DNA of 64,000 nucleotides from Bradyrhizobium ivorense. Its GTDB lineage: Bacteria; Pseudomonadota; Alphaproteobacteria; Rhizobiales; Xanthobacteraceae. Shown piece after piece: positions 41,927 through 51,114 of the stretch. The stretch's first letter is position 1; every line of letters begins with the position of its first letter. A program made the translations under genes and the position numbers. The notes under the pieces are model-generated. The model ran no database searches, was not told the DNA's origin, and saw only the letters and a list, made by a program, of their open reading frames with translations. Location: NCBI RefSeq assembly GCF_900696085.1, contig NZ_CAADFC020000004.1, forward strand, positions 62,001 to 126,000, written 5' to 3'.

Positions 41927-43000
41927 CTAGCCGCTGGCAGAGACCAGCTTGCGCGCTCCGCGATCGGTTGTCCGGCGGTGCCTCAGATCCTCCGAAAGGA
42001 TGCCGTCGGCGATCAGTTTCTGGATATGACCGATGCGCTGGTAGCGCGGCCCTTCGAATTCCTCGAGCGTCAGCGTCGATTGACGATAGGCATTGTAGAG
42101 TTGCTCGGCACCGCGGCGGGCATCCCATTGCGGCTTGAAGGCCGGCAGCAGTCGCGCGATCTTGTCGAAGTTGACGCGATAGGATCGCGTGTCCGGAGCT
42201 GCATCGGGAGCCGTCTCGAGCCGGCAGCCGGGGACCACGTCAGCGACGATCGCCGCAATATCGCGAATGCGGTAATTGTGCGCGGTCTGGCCGACGTTGA
42301 ACGCCTGGTTGAAGACGAGGTCGGTCGGCGCTTCGAGCGCCGCGATGAAGGCGCGCGAAATATCCTCGATATGGACGATCGGGCGCCAGGGCGAGCCATC
42401 CGATTTCAAATAGATCAGGCGCTTGGTGACCGCCCAGGCGACCAGATTGTTGAGCACGATATCGAAGCGGATGCGCGGCGAGGCGCCGTAGGCGGTCGCC
42501 GGGCGCAGATAGGTCGGGCAGAAGCCGGCGTCCGCGAGCGGAGAGATGTCGCGCTCCGATCGCACCTTGGATTCGCCGTAGGCGGTGACCGGGTTGAGGT
42601 CTCCGGTTTCATCGAGCATCGCTTCGCCGGCGCGGCCGTAATTGCTGCATGAGGACGCCAGCAGAAAGCGGCCGACGCCGGCCTGCTTGGCCAGCGTGGC
42701 GAGCCGGACGCTGCCGTGATGATTGATGTCGTAGGTGAGGGCGGGGCACAGATTGCCGAGCGGGTCGTTGGACAGCGCGGCCAGATGGATGATGGCATCG
42801 AGGCCCTCGAGGTCTGCGCAGACGACGTCGCGGACGTCCTTGCGGATATGCGGCACCGAGGCGATGCGGCCGCCGGCCTCGAAGGTGCAGTTGGCATAGA
42901 GATCGCTGTCGAGGCCGACCACGTCGTGACCGGAGCGCAGCAGAAGCGGAACCATGACGGTTCCGATGTATCCCAAATGCCCGGTTACCATGACCTTCAT
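41927..43000 (-). CDS. NAD-dependent epimerase/dehydratase (extended SDR)
   Basis: A 357-residue extended SDR: cofactor motif [35 protein letters not shown], active-site Ser in [12 protein letters not shown] and Tyr/Lys in YGESKVRSE. The C-terminal substrate domain includes [15 protein letters not shown] and [14 protein letters not shown]. It lies 13 bases upstream of the 3,5-epimerase-like gene and 12 after the deacetylase gene, in a run of sugar-nucleotide enzymes. I cannot say which hydroxyl it changes; it is not an obvious CDP-glucose 4,6-dehydratase. Confidence 0.9.
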   Translation of the reverse strand: MKVMVTGHLGYIGTVMVPLLLRSGHDVVGLDSDLYANCTFEAGGRIASVPHIRKDVRDVVCADLEGLDAIIHLAALSNDPLGNLCPALTYDINHHGSVRLATLAKQAGVGRFLLASSCSNYGRAGEAMLDETGDLNPVTAYGESKVRSERDISPLADAGFCPTYLRPATAYGASPRIRFDIVLNNLVAWAVTKRLIYLKSDGSPWRPIVHIEDISRAFIAALEAPTDLVFNQAFNVGQTAHNYRIRDIAAIVADVVPGCRLETAPDAAPDTRSYRVNFDKIARLLPAFKPQWDARRGAEQLYNAYRQSTLTLEEFEGPRYQRIGHIQKLIADGILSEDLRHRRTTDRGARKLVSASG

Positions 43001-43012
43001 GATTTCACCTCT

Positions 43013-43666
43013 TCACTGCACCACGATCTTGCGCGCATGGAAGGCTTCGGCGAATCCGTCCGGCGCCCGGCACTCCGCACCGCGGAGCCGGGCCAGCCCC
43101 ATGAAGGTCTGCGCGTCGAACCAGTCCTTGGCGCGCTGCGTGCCGAAATGGTCATGCAGCAGCTTTGCCTTGCGCTCCATCAGCGCGCGGCTGGCCGGGA
43201 TGAACAGATTGGGCTGGCTCAGATCACCGTCCCATTTCGGAATCTCGTATTCGAGGATGGTGTGATCGCGAAAACTGTTCCAGGTCAGCGCGGAGACCTC
43301 CCGATGATCCTGATGCGCGTCGCCCCGCGCATGGCACAGGATCACGTCGGGGGACGTGCGCGACTTCAGCTCCTCGAACCAGTTCTTGATCGCGGCGCCC
43401 TGGTACGGGAAATAGCCGTCGCGAAATTCCGACAGCTCGATTGTCGATCTTGCCGCACCGGTCAGAAACGCCTGCGCCGAGGAGCGGGCTTCTTCGGCCC
43501 GCGGACCGGCGGCGCTGAGCACGACCCAGTGCACGTCCAGGCGGACGCCGCGCTCGATCCAGCCCAAGATGGTCGCGCCGGCGCCGATTTCGATATCGTC
43601 CGAATGCGCGCCAATGCAGAGGAGGGAAAGACGCTGACCCGGCTCGGCGAGTGCGACCGGTTTCAT
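43013..43666 (-). CDS. PIG-L/LmbE family deacetylase
   Basis: A 217-residue zinc-dependent N-deacetylase of the PIG-L family. The metal-site motif AHSDDIEIGAGATI (H-x-D-D) is near the N-terminus, and CHARGDAHQDHREVS supplies the second metal-binding HxxH element. ATG 43666 overlaps the stop of the cytidylyltransferase gene by 4 bases (ATGA). These enzymes remove acetyl groups from N-acetylated sugars; in a CDP-sugar cluster it may act on an N-acyl sugar intermediate. Confidence 0.9.
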   Translation of the reverse strand: MKPVALAEPGQRLSLLCIGAHSDDIEIGAGATILGWIERGVRLDVHWVVLSAAGPRAEEARSSAQAFLTGAARSTIELSEFRDGYFPYQGAAIKNWFEELKSRTSPDVILCHARGDAHQDHREVSALTWNSFRDHTILEYEIPKWDGDLSQPNLFIPASRALMERKAKLLHDHFGTQRAKDWFDAQTFMGLARLRGAECRAPDGFAEAFHARKIVVQ

Positions 43667-44478
43667 CCGGCTTTCCTTTCGGCCTCGAACTGCGGCCGCC
43701 GCTGGGTCTGATTGAGCAGCCACGGCATCGTGCCCTTCTCGACCAGATCGTCGAGCACGTGCTTGTCCTTCAACGTATCCATCGGGCGCCAAAAGCCTTC
43801 GTGCTGGAAGGCCATCAGTTGGTCGGCTGCGATCAGCCGTCGGAACGGCGCCTCGACCAGCTCGTCGCCCTCCTCGATGTAGTCGAAGATCTCCTGGCGG
43901 AAGATGAAGAAGCCGCCGTTGATCCAGAGGTTGGCATCCTGGCTCGCGCGCATGCGCTCGACCTTGCCGTCGGGCAACATGTCGACCAGGTGCAGGCTGA
44001 ACGACGGCCGCACCGCGGTGAAGCACGCGACCTTGCCGCTGGCGCGGAACACCCTGGTCATCTCGTCGAGATCGATATCGGACAGGCCGTCGCTGTAGTT
44101 GGCGAGGAACATCTCCTCGCCCGCGACATGCTGGCGGACCGCCCACAGCCGTTCGCCGATGTTGCGCCAGATCCCGGTATCGATCATGGCAATGCGCCAG
44201 TCCTGCTGCGGATCGCCGAGGATCTCGACCTGGCTGCCAAAGCCCTTGACGACGCAGTCGGCATAGGTCTGCGGCCGGAAGTTCAGGAAATATTCCTTGA
44301 TGACGTTGGCCTTGTGGCCGAGGCACAGGATGAAGTCCTTGTGCCCGAACTGGCTGTAATAGTGCATCAGATGCCAGAGGATCGGCTTGTCCCCGATCGG
44401 AATCATCGGCTTGGGGATACTTTCGGAGACGTCCCGAATCCGGGCCCCCAGTCCGCCGCAGAACAGCACCGTCTTCAT
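43663..44478 (-). CDS. Glucose-1-phosphate cytidylyltransferase-like sugar nucleotidyltransferase
   Basis: A 271-residue nucleotidyltransferase that would activate a sugar 1-phosphate. Seen: FCGGLGARIRDVSESIPKPM (nucleotide-binding G-rich loop and catalytic Lys), ILWHLMHYYSQFGHKDFILC, LANYSDGLSDIDLDEM (metal-binding Asp) and LWINGGFFIFRQEIFDYI. RfbF enzymes making CDP-glucose have this pattern and length. ATG 44478 has AAGGCCGCTGAG upstream. The gene starts the leftward sugar-nucleotide unit and is divergent from the Wzz-like gene; the interval holds two similar motifs at 44644 and 44704. Confidence 0.9.
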   Translation of the reverse strand: MKTVLFCGGLGARIRDVSESIPKPMIPIGDKPILWHLMHYYSQFGHKDFILCLGHKANVIKEYFLNFRPQTYADCVVKGFGSQVEILGDPQQDWRIAMIDTGIWRNIGERLWAVRQHVAGEEMFLANYSDGLSDIDLDEMTRVFRASGKVACFTAVRPSFSLHLVDMLPDGKVERMRASQDANLWINGGFFIFRQEIFDYIEEGDELVEAPFRRLIAADQLMAFQHEGFWRPMDTLKDKHVLDDLVEKGTMPWLLNQTQRRPQFEAERKAG

Positions 44479-44781
44479 CTCAGCGGCCTTTCCTCGTCTC
44501 GCCTCGATCGCGGACAGACGGAACCGCGCCTGCCGAAATCCGCGACGGCGGCCGTGCTTCATCAGCTGCGATTATGAGGGGTCAGCTCACCATGCACCGG
44601 CCAAAGCCTGTCGGTGGCGGTCCACGGTGTCAACGAAACGTCAGGGGTACTCCCGTTGGAATCGCGGCCCGTTCGTCTATTCAGAAAACGGTTCGTCTCG
44701 TTGGAGGTAGTCCCTTTGCCGCGCGGAGGTCGCCCCGAAGCGCCGCCCGTGTTGCCTTGCAATCCGCTAATAAAGTCGGCG
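44479..44781. promoter_or_regulatory. Divergent promoter region of the polysaccharide genes
   Basis: Separates the leftward sugar-nucleotide unit from the rightward wzz-wzx-wzy genes. Two copies of a GRGGTASTCCC motif, GGGGTACTCCC at 44644-44654 and GAGGTAGTCCC at 44704-44714, lie 60 bases apart; a related GGGCTACTCCT occurs at 58611-58621 upstream of the epimerase gene. They may be sites for one of the LuxR-type regulators of this region. No clear sigma-70 boxes seen. Confidence 0.4.
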
Positions 44782-45774
44782 ATGACCGCCCCCACAAAGC
44801 TAAATCGCGAGAAACAGCCGGATCTCCAGTTCGATCACTCGGACTATCGCATCCATTATGACGACGTGGGCGCGAGCATGCTCCGGTCGGTCATCCGGCA
44901 CGGAAGGCTTATCGCGCTTTTCGTTGCCCTGGGCCTGATGTTCGCTTGCATTCTGATACCGTTGCTGCCGCGCAAATACTCGGCGGAGGCGCTGATCCAC
45001 CCGGATCTGCTCTCCGGCGAGCAAGGAAAGGTCGTGGCCCTGGCTAGCGTCGATGGGGCAGCGCTCGTCACCGGCGAGGCCCGTGTCCTTCGCTCCGATG
45101 CGATCCTGCGCGAAGCCGCGAAACGGCTCGGCGAAGATAGCAATGCGGCCCGGCCGAACTCGTGGCTGACACGCATGTCCGAGAGCGTCCGAATTGCCTG
45201 GTTCCCGGAAACCCGCAACCAGACGCCGTTCGATCGCGCGGTTGCGATGTTGCGCAACAAGCTCGTCATCATGAACGACACGCGTTCGTATCTGATCTCG
45301 ATCTCCTTCACGTCCTCGTCCGCGGAGGAGGCGGCGCGGGTCGTCAACGCCGTCGTCGCCGAATATCTCCGCGACAAGGTCAGGCAGCGCAGGCAAAACA
45401 AGGTCGTTGCCGCCGAAGCCGAGCTGCGGCAACGGCAGGCGCTTTTCGGCGACAAGCATCCGAAGACCTTGCAGGCCCTGGACGACCTCGACGCCCAGCG
45501 GAAAGCATTGGCAGCCGTGACCAATGCGCTTGATGGCGATCAACTCGAGGTCGCCGACGACCAGAGCGTCAGACTGGCCGTGGCCAACCATACGCCGACC
45601 AGCCCCAGGGGCACTGTCATCTTCGGGCTGTCGATGCTGTTTGCCTTGCTCGCCGGCGTCGGCCTCGCAATTTGGCGTGATCGCAGGAAATTTGCACCTG
45701 CAGCGGGCTACCTGCCGCCTGGCAAGGAAACAGAGCGCAGGCGAACGCTCGCCTACCAGGCGCTTTCGCGATAG
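44782..45774 (+). CDS. Wzz/GumC-like chain-length determinant protein
   Basis: A 330-residue inner-membrane protein with a membrane helix near each end (residues ~35-58, LIALFVALGLMFACILIPLL, and ~285-305, TVIFGLSMLFALLAGVGLAIW) and a periplasmic coiled-coil middle (VNAVVAEYLRDKVRQRRQNK, AEAELRQRQALF). The opening part includes RKYSAEALIHPDLL, typical of Wzz/GNVR proteins. It lacks the C-terminal tyrosine kinase of Wzc/ExoP. ATG 44782 gives a normal cytoplasmic head; the frame is open to 44614. Determines polymer length with the Wzy-type polymerase. Confidence 0.85.
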   Translation: MTAPTKLNREKQPDLQFDHSDYRIHYDDVGASMLRSVIRHGRLIALFVALGLMFACILIPLLPRKYSAEALIHPDLLSGEQGKVVALASVDGAALVTGEARVLRSDAILREAAKRLGEDSNAARPNSWLTRMSESVRIAWFPETRNQTPFDRAVAMLRNKLVIMNDTRSYLISISFTSSSAEEAARVVNAVVAEYLRDKVRQRRQNKVVAAEAELRQRQALFGDKHPKTLQALDDLDAQRKALAAVTNALDGDQLEVADDQSVRLAVANHTPTSPRGTVIFGLSMLFALLAGVGLAIWRDRRKFAPAAGYLPPGKETERRRTLAYQALSR

Positions 45775-45824
45775 CGGAGGTTCCCGGATTCCGTTGCACA
45801 CCGGATGGGTAGAGGGCAGTTTCC

Positions 45825-47135
45825 ATGGCCGTCAGGCTTCTCATCACGAGAGCATCATGGACGCTCATTGACCAGGGCGTGGTGAGCCTCGGAAATTTCC
45901 TGCTGAACGTGCTACTCGCTCGCGCGCTCGGTGAGGAGGATTACGGGGAATTTGCGCTCTTTCTCGGTTCGATCTTTGTCCTGCGGACGATCGATTTTTC
46001 CCTGATCTCATATCCGCTGTCGATACGCCTCAGTGTTGCCAGCGACGAGGAGCGCCCCAGGCTGCTCGGGAACACGGTCCTGCTCACGGGGGTTCTGAGT
46101 CTCGGGCTGGCGGTGGTCATGGCGCTCGCAACCGAGCTGCTGGGAGTCGACAGTATCGTGCTGCCGGCGTGCCTCTGCTTCTTGTGCTGGCAGGCGCAGG
46201 AGACAACGCGGCGATTCCTGCTGGCCGAGTTCCGCTATCGCGCGGCAGTGGCAGGAGATGGCGCCGCTTATGTCGGACAGGCCGTGATCATAGCAGTCGT
46301 GGCCTGGCTTGACACCGTCACGCTCGCGACCTCGCTCTACATGATGTCGATAACCTTTGCGGTTGGCGCCATGATGCATGCGTCGAAGCTGCGATACGCC
46401 TGGCCGGATATTGCCGAAGCGCGACAGCTGGCTCGTGAATATGTCTCAGTCGGGAAGTGGTCTCTGGTCAACTACCAGCTCGTCCTCGCTCGCGTTCAGC
46501 TCCTTTCGTGGATGCTGGCAGCTTTCGCGGGCACTGCGGCTACCGCGTCGCTTCAAGCCGGTCTGAACATCGCCAATATGATGAACCCGATCATCTTCGG
46601 GATCGGCAACGCCATACCGCAGGTCACCGCTCATGCCTACCGTACCGGTGGTATCATCGGTGCCTCGCGCGCGGCCCTTGGTTATGTCCTCTTCGGCTTG
46701 AGCCCGATCCTGCTCATTGCCGTTGCAGGCATCCTGATGCCGGGGCTGCTCCTGCAGACTGTCTATGGTCCGTCGTCCCCCTATCTGGCGGTCGCCGGCG
46801 GTTTGCAGCTCCTCCTGATCGCCGGTGCGCTCGAATACATCGCGGAAATGATCAGCAAGACGCTGCTCGGCGTCGAAGCTGGCAAGCTTGCCTCCCTGGT
46901 AAATGTCGCAGGCGTTGTCACGGTAGCCGTGCTGGCCTTTCTGCTCATTGGTCCGTATGGCGTTTCCGGCGCCTGCCTCGCTCTCGTGATCGCCAACGTG
47001 GTGCGCACGACCTGCGCGCTGATTGCAATCGCCTGGCTGATCGCTACCGAACAATCTCGCGCGCCGGGGTGGGCCGCGAGTCCCACTCGCCCCGCCCGGA
47101 TCGAAAAGATCGTCGGCGCCCCGGCTGAACAGTGA
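45825..47135 (+). CDS. Wzx-like polysaccharide flippase
   Basis: A 436-residue inner-membrane protein with about twelve hydrophobic helices, of the MVF/polysaccharide-transport family that flips undecaprenyl-linked repeat units. The N-terminus LGNFLLNVLLARALGEEDYG is the family hallmark; YLAVAGGLQLLLIAGALEYI and ASLVNVAGVVTVAVLAFLLI are late helices. It follows the Wzz-like gene by 50 bases and precedes the polymerase gene by 10, on one transcript. Confidence 0.9.
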   Translation: MAVRLLITRASWTLIDQGVVSLGNFLLNVLLARALGEEDYGEFALFLGSIFVLRTIDFSLISYPLSIRLSVASDEERPRLLGNTVLLTGVLSLGLAVVMALATELLGVDSIVLPACLCFLCWQAQETTRRFLLAEFRYRAAVAGDGAAYVGQAVIIAVVAWLDTVTLATSLYMMSITFAVGAMMHASKLRYAWPDIAEARQLAREYVSVGKWSLVNYQLVLARVQLLSWMLAAFAGTAATASLQAGLNIANMMNPIIFGIGNAIPQVTAHAYRTGGIIGASRAALGYVLFGLSPILLIAVAGILMPGLLLQTVYGPSSPYLAVAGGLQLLLIAGALEYIAEMISKTLLGVEAGKLASLVNVAGVVTVAVLAFLLIGPYGVSGACLALVIANVVRTTCALIAIAWLIATEQSRAPGWAASPTRPARIEKIVGAPAEQ

Positions 47136-47145
47136 GGTCAAGGCG

Positions 47146-48522
47146 ATGCCCCACGTATCAGCCGCGCTGTCCAGCACCTCGAGAAAGGGTTCTCGGGGGG
47201 CGCTCACCTGGGGCGACAGGTATCTCACTCTGCTTGCGATCGTGTTGCTGGGCTACGCATTGATGGGCAAGGGATTTGCCTATCTCGGCGTTCCGCCGCT
47301 CTATGTCGGTGAGATCGCCTTTCTCGCCGGCATCGCAATCTTCTTTCGGATAGGTACATTTGCCGGCGTATTCGTGACTCTGCCGGCCCTCCTGCTTGTC
47401 GTGCTGATGGTCTGGGTTCTGGCGCGCACCATCCCATTTGTTGGTCTGTATGGGCTCGAGTCCCTGCGCGACAGCGTGGTCGTGATCTACGGTTGTTTCG
47501 CCTTTTTCGTGATCGGTTTGCTGTTGCAGGATGCCCGCCGCATCAACACCTTGCTTCGCTACTTTGGAATTATGCTGCTGAGCTTCCCGGCCATCCCGGT
47601 AGGCTTCTGGCTGACGAAATACTGGGGAGATTACATTCCCCGGCTATACGGTTCGGTGCCGATCGTGGAGATCGGGGCGAGCGCGGTCGGAACGCATCTG
47701 GCGGGGGCCATGGTTTTCGTCCTGATCGGCTTTCGCAGGGTCTCATTGGTCTGGCTTCTCGTCTGGTTCATCACCCTCGCTTTGGTCGGTGCGACGACCC
47801 GGGGTGCGACGCTTGCCGTCATCGTGCCGGTTACGATAGCGATGCTCGTGCTCGGGCGGTTCCGCCTCCTGCTCACGACGATGGTGACCGCGATAGGTCT
47901 ATTCGCCGTCCTTCTCACACTGGAGTCGACGTTCGGAGAACACGAGGAGGCAAAGAATTCAATCGATCGTCCGGTCAGCGCGCACCAAATCATGGAGAAC
48001 GCCCAGAGTCTGGTCGGACAATCTGGCCATCAAACGGAAGGGACCAAGCAGTGGCGGCTAAATTGGTGGGAGATCATCATCAATGATACCATTCGCGGCC
48101 CGAACTTCTGGACCGGCAGGGGTTTCGGAATCAATCTTGCCGTCGCCGACGGCTTCGCCGAAACGGGAAATTGGCGCAACGATCGGCCGCTCACGCGAAG
48201 TCCGCATAGCGTGCACATGACGCTGCTCGCGCGCGGCGGGGTTCCTGCCGTCGTTCTTTGGGCACTGATGCTGGTGTCATGGTTCGCGATGCTCGCAAGG
48301 TGGATCATCACCGCGCGCGCGCGCGGACATGAGGTGTGGAGCAATTTGCTTCTGTTCGTCTTCTGCTACGTGATGGCGATCCTCATCAACGCGAGTTTCG
48401 ACGTTACCCTCGAAGGTCCGATGCAGGGCATCTGGTTCTGGTGCCTGTTCGGCTTCGGCATTGGATCGGTAATGGTTTATCGCGCCAAGTACCCTTACAA
48501 GACTGGGCGCGCATCGCGATGA
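47146..48522 (+). CDS. O-antigen ligase/polymerase (Wzy)-like membrane protein
   Basis: A 458-residue protein with about ten to twelve hydrophobic helices and a large periplasmic loop (residues ~265-350, containing HSVHMTLLARGGVPA), the layout of the O-antigen ligase/polymerase (Wzy/WaaL) family. Motifs are weak in this family, so polymerase is inferred from position between the flippase and the beta-helix gene. Its TGA stop overlaps the next ATG by 4 bases. Confidence 0.85.
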   Translation: MPHVSAALSSTSRKGSRGALTWGDRYLTLLAIVLLGYALMGKGFAYLGVPPLYVGEIAFLAGIAIFFRIGTFAGVFVTLPALLLVVLMVWVLARTIPFVGLYGLESLRDSVVVIYGCFAFFVIGLLLQDARRINTLLRYFGIMLLSFPAIPVGFWLTKYWGDYIPRLYGSVPIVEIGASAVGTHLAGAMVFVLIGFRRVSLVWLLVWFITLALVGATTRGATLAVIVPVTIAMLVLGRFRLLLTTMVTAIGLFAVLLTLESTFGEHEEAKNSIDRPVSAHQIMENAQSLVGQSGHQTEGTKQWRLNWWEIIINDTIRGPNFWTGRGFGINLAVADGFAETGNWRNDRPLTRSPHSVHMTLLARGGVPAVVLWALMLVSWFAMLARWIITARARGHEVWSNLLLFVFCYVMAILINASFDVTLEGPMQGIWFWCLFGFGIGSVMVYRAKYPYKTGRASR

Positions 48523-50036
48523 TGGCGTGGATACCATGTTCAACAGTGGTAAGGACGGGAGCTGCCGCGATAGCGATCTACGGCTTGTTGATACTGGCAG
48601 CCCTTGCTGGCGTCCGTCCTTTGTCTTGTCCACTCGGATCGATCGCGGTTGAACCCGGCAGCTCGATCCAGGCTGCGGTCGATCGATCAGGCGAGGGGGC
48701 GGTGCTCTGCCTGAAGAAAGGAGTTCACAGGGCGCAGGCCGTCCGACCGCGGGCGAGGCAACACTTTCATGGGGAAGGGGAGACTGTGCTGAATGGCAGT
48801 CTCCTGCTCGAGCGTTTCACGCGCGAGGAACGCTATTGGGTGGCGCGTAGCCAGCTTCAGCGCGTCGCCCAACACGGCGAATGTCTGCCGAGCGCGCCCG
48901 CCTGTAACCACCCACAGGCAGTGTTCATGGATGACAAGCCGATGACCAGGGTGCCGAGCAAGGATGCGCTTGCAACGGGTGAGTTTTATGTCGATTACGC
49001 AAGCGGTCGGATTTTTCTCGTCGACGATCCGACGGTCCACAAGGTCGAGGTGACGATCGCCGGATTCGCTTTTGAAAGCAGTGCGGCCGATGTGCTGATC
49101 GACAACCTTACGGTGGAGAAGTACGGCAGTCGCGCGCAAAAAGGCGCGATCCATGCCCGAGAAGGCCTGCGATGGGTCATCGAGAACTGTGTAGCGCAGC
49201 TCAACAGTGGTGCAGGAATCAGCGTCGGAACCGGCACACGTGTCCGTGGCTGCGATGTGCACCACAATGGCCAAATCGGCATCGAAGGCGAGGGCAAGGA
49301 TATCCTCATCGATGGAAACCGCATCTGGTCGAATAATATCTACGGCTTCGATCCGGAGTGGGAAGCCGGTGGAGTCAAGATCGCCATCAGCAATGGCGTC
49401 ACATTCCGTGGCAACCGCGTGACGGACAACAACGGCGTCGGACTTTGGTGCGATATCGAATGCCGGAACGTCCTGTTCGAGGACAATTTCGTGGAAAACA
49501 ATCTTTACTCCGGCATCTTTCACGAGATTTCGTTCAATGCGGTGATCCGGCGGAACGTGGTGCGGCACAATGGCAGGGGAAGGGGCTGGTTCTGGTATGC
49601 GGATATCCTTGTGGCCGCCTCGGAAGGCGTCGAGGTGACTGGCAACACCGTCACCATCGAGCCTGGCGGATGCGGGATCATGCTGATCGATCAAGGACGC
49701 CGCAGCGAGAAAGGCGCGACTTACAAGACGCGCAACAACACAATTCATGCCAACGAAATGACATTCGAGGGCGCTCCCTGCGCAGGAGGCGCCTCGGATA
49801 CCAAGCGCGGCGAAGAAAACTTTTCGATCATTTCCACTGGCAACAACCAGTTCGACGGCAATACATATCGCGTTCGCGGCACAAGCGGCCCAACTCGCTT
49901 CGTTTGGGGACGCGACGTTACCGACTGGGCCGGATTCCGACGCAGGGGCCTCGAGCGGAATGGCCGGCTGCTGTTGGATGAATCTCCCGAAGGGTTACCC
50001 CCAAAGCCGGGGACAGAATCGATGCCTTCAAGGTAG
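48519..50036 (+). CDS. Right-handed parallel beta-helix protein, exported
   Basis: A 505-residue protein: a hydrophobic N-terminal segment (~12-30, AAIAIYGLLILAALAGV) that could be a signal or anchor, then a beta-helix (~185-440) with repeated short strands and Asn ladders such as DILIDGNRIWSNNIYG, GVTFRGNRVTDNNGVGLW, NVLFEDNFVENNLYSGIF and GVEVTGNTVT. The fold is shared with polysaccharide lyases and epimerases. Starts by overlap (ATGA) with the polymerase gene, so it is likely to act on, or bind, the nascent polymer in the periplasm. Confidence 0.85.
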   Translation: MMAWIPCSTVVRTGAAAIAIYGLLILAALAGVRPLSCPLGSIAVEPGSSIQAAVDRSGEGAVLCLKKGVHRAQAVRPRARQHFHGEGETVLNGSLLLERFTREERYWVARSQLQRVAQHGECLPSAPACNHPQAVFMDDKPMTRVPSKDALATGEFYVDYASGRIFLVDDPTVHKVEVTIAGFAFESSAADVLIDNLTVEKYGSRAQKGAIHAREGLRWVIENCVAQLNSGAGISVGTGTRVRGCDVHHNGQIGIEGEGKDILIDGNRIWSNNIYGFDPEWEAGGVKIAISNGVTFRGNRVTDNNGVGLWCDIECRNVLFEDNFVENNLYSGIFHEISFNAVIRRNVVRHNGRGRGWFWYADILVAASEGVEVTGNTVTIEPGGCGIMLIDQGRRSEKGATYKTRNNTIHANEMTFEGAPCAGGASDTKRGEENFSIISTGNNQFDGNTYRVRGTSGPTRFVWGRDVTDWAGFRRRGLERNGRLLLDESPEGLPPKPGTESMPSR

Positions 50037-50116
50037 TAGCGCACAGGCGCTCGTTGAGTGAGGTCACCCCGGGCGACATACTTGATCGGTGGATCAACGC
50101 ACAAGGCGGAAGCTCG

Positions 50117-51079
50117 ATGCCTAAGCTCTCGATCGGAGTTCCCGTATTCAACGGGCAGCAGTTCTTGCCGGAACTGCTCGACAGTCTACTGGCGCAGACG
50201 TTCGGAGACTTCGAGATCGTGATCTGTGACAACGCCTCGAGCGACCAAACTTCGGGGATTTGTTGCGAATATGAGCGGCGCGATTCCCGCATACGCTATA
50301 TTCGCAATAGCCGGAATCTGGGGGCCATCGCAAACTTCAATCGGGTGTTCGAGCTCTCGACGGCGCCACTATTCAAGTGGGCGGCCCATGATGATCTGCA
50401 CCATACGGCTTACCTGGAAACGTGCGTCGGCTTGCTCGAACGGAATCCGGAGGTCGTTCTGGCCCACACCGCTACTGCCTTCATCGGCGAAAAGAGCGAG
50501 ATATTGCAGTTCGATCAGGAGACGGGAAGCTTTTTCGATCCGGGAACAGGAAGGCGCTACTGGCCTGATATTCCGAGCATCGGCGATCATCCCGTTGCTA
50601 TCAGCCGATTTTGGCAAGTGCTCACGCGTGCCCGCTGGGGGACTCATATGTTCGGGGTTGTCCGCCGCGAGATCCTGCAGCGTACGTCTCTCCTGCCAAA
50701 TTTCGTCGGCAGCGACCGTGCGATGCTGGCAGAACTGGCGCTGCTCGGCCGTTTCCGATGTGCAAACGAGCGATTGTTCCTGAAGCGCTTCCATCCCAAC
50801 GTCTCGGCTGCTCTTGATCTCAAGGAGCTGAGAGGTTTCCTGAGCACTGACGGTAAGCGCTATTCACGGCGACTGCGGCAAATCCAGGCGTACTTCGGTG
50901 CGCCAATCGGCAAGCCGATCGGCATCATGAGCAAGTTGGCGTGCCTCCTGTTGGTGGCCGCACATAGCGCCAAAATCACGGTCCAGTCGCTGGGCCAGGG
51001 TGACCCGCGCATGGCGGCCCATGGCTATGGGTGGCAGGGAGTGCTTACCGCGGGGGAACGGCGGAAGCCACACGATTAG
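50117..51079 (+). CDS. Glycosyltransferase family 2
   Basis: A 320-residue GT-A glycosyltransferase: LSIGVPVFNGQQFLPELLDS, FEIVICDNASSDQTSGIC (nucleotide-binding Asp), GAIANFNRVFELSTAPLFKW and AAHDDLHHTAYLE (the D-x-D-like metal site). No membrane segment in the catalytic part. ATG 50117 follows AAGGCGGAAG; a TTG start at 50054 would add 21 residues. Follows the beta-helix gene by 80 bases and would add one sugar of the repeat unit. Confidence 0.9.
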   Translation: MPKLSIGVPVFNGQQFLPELLDSLLAQTFGDFEIVICDNASSDQTSGICCEYERRDSRIRYIRNSRNLGAIANFNRVFELSTAPLFKWAAHDDLHHTAYLETCVGLLERNPEVVLAHTATAFIGEKSEILQFDQETGSFFDPGTGRRYWPDIPSIGDHPVAISRFWQVLTRARWGTHMFGVVRREILQRTSLLPNFVGSDRAMLAELALLGRFRCANERLFLKRFHPNVSAALDLKELRGFLSTDGKRYSRRLRQIQAYFGAPIGKPIGIMSKLACLLLVAAHSAKITVQSLGQGDPRMAAHGYGWQGVLTAGERRKPHD

Positions 51080-51114
51080 ATGCCGACTGTCTGCCCCGAG
51101 TGCTAGCTCGGTCC

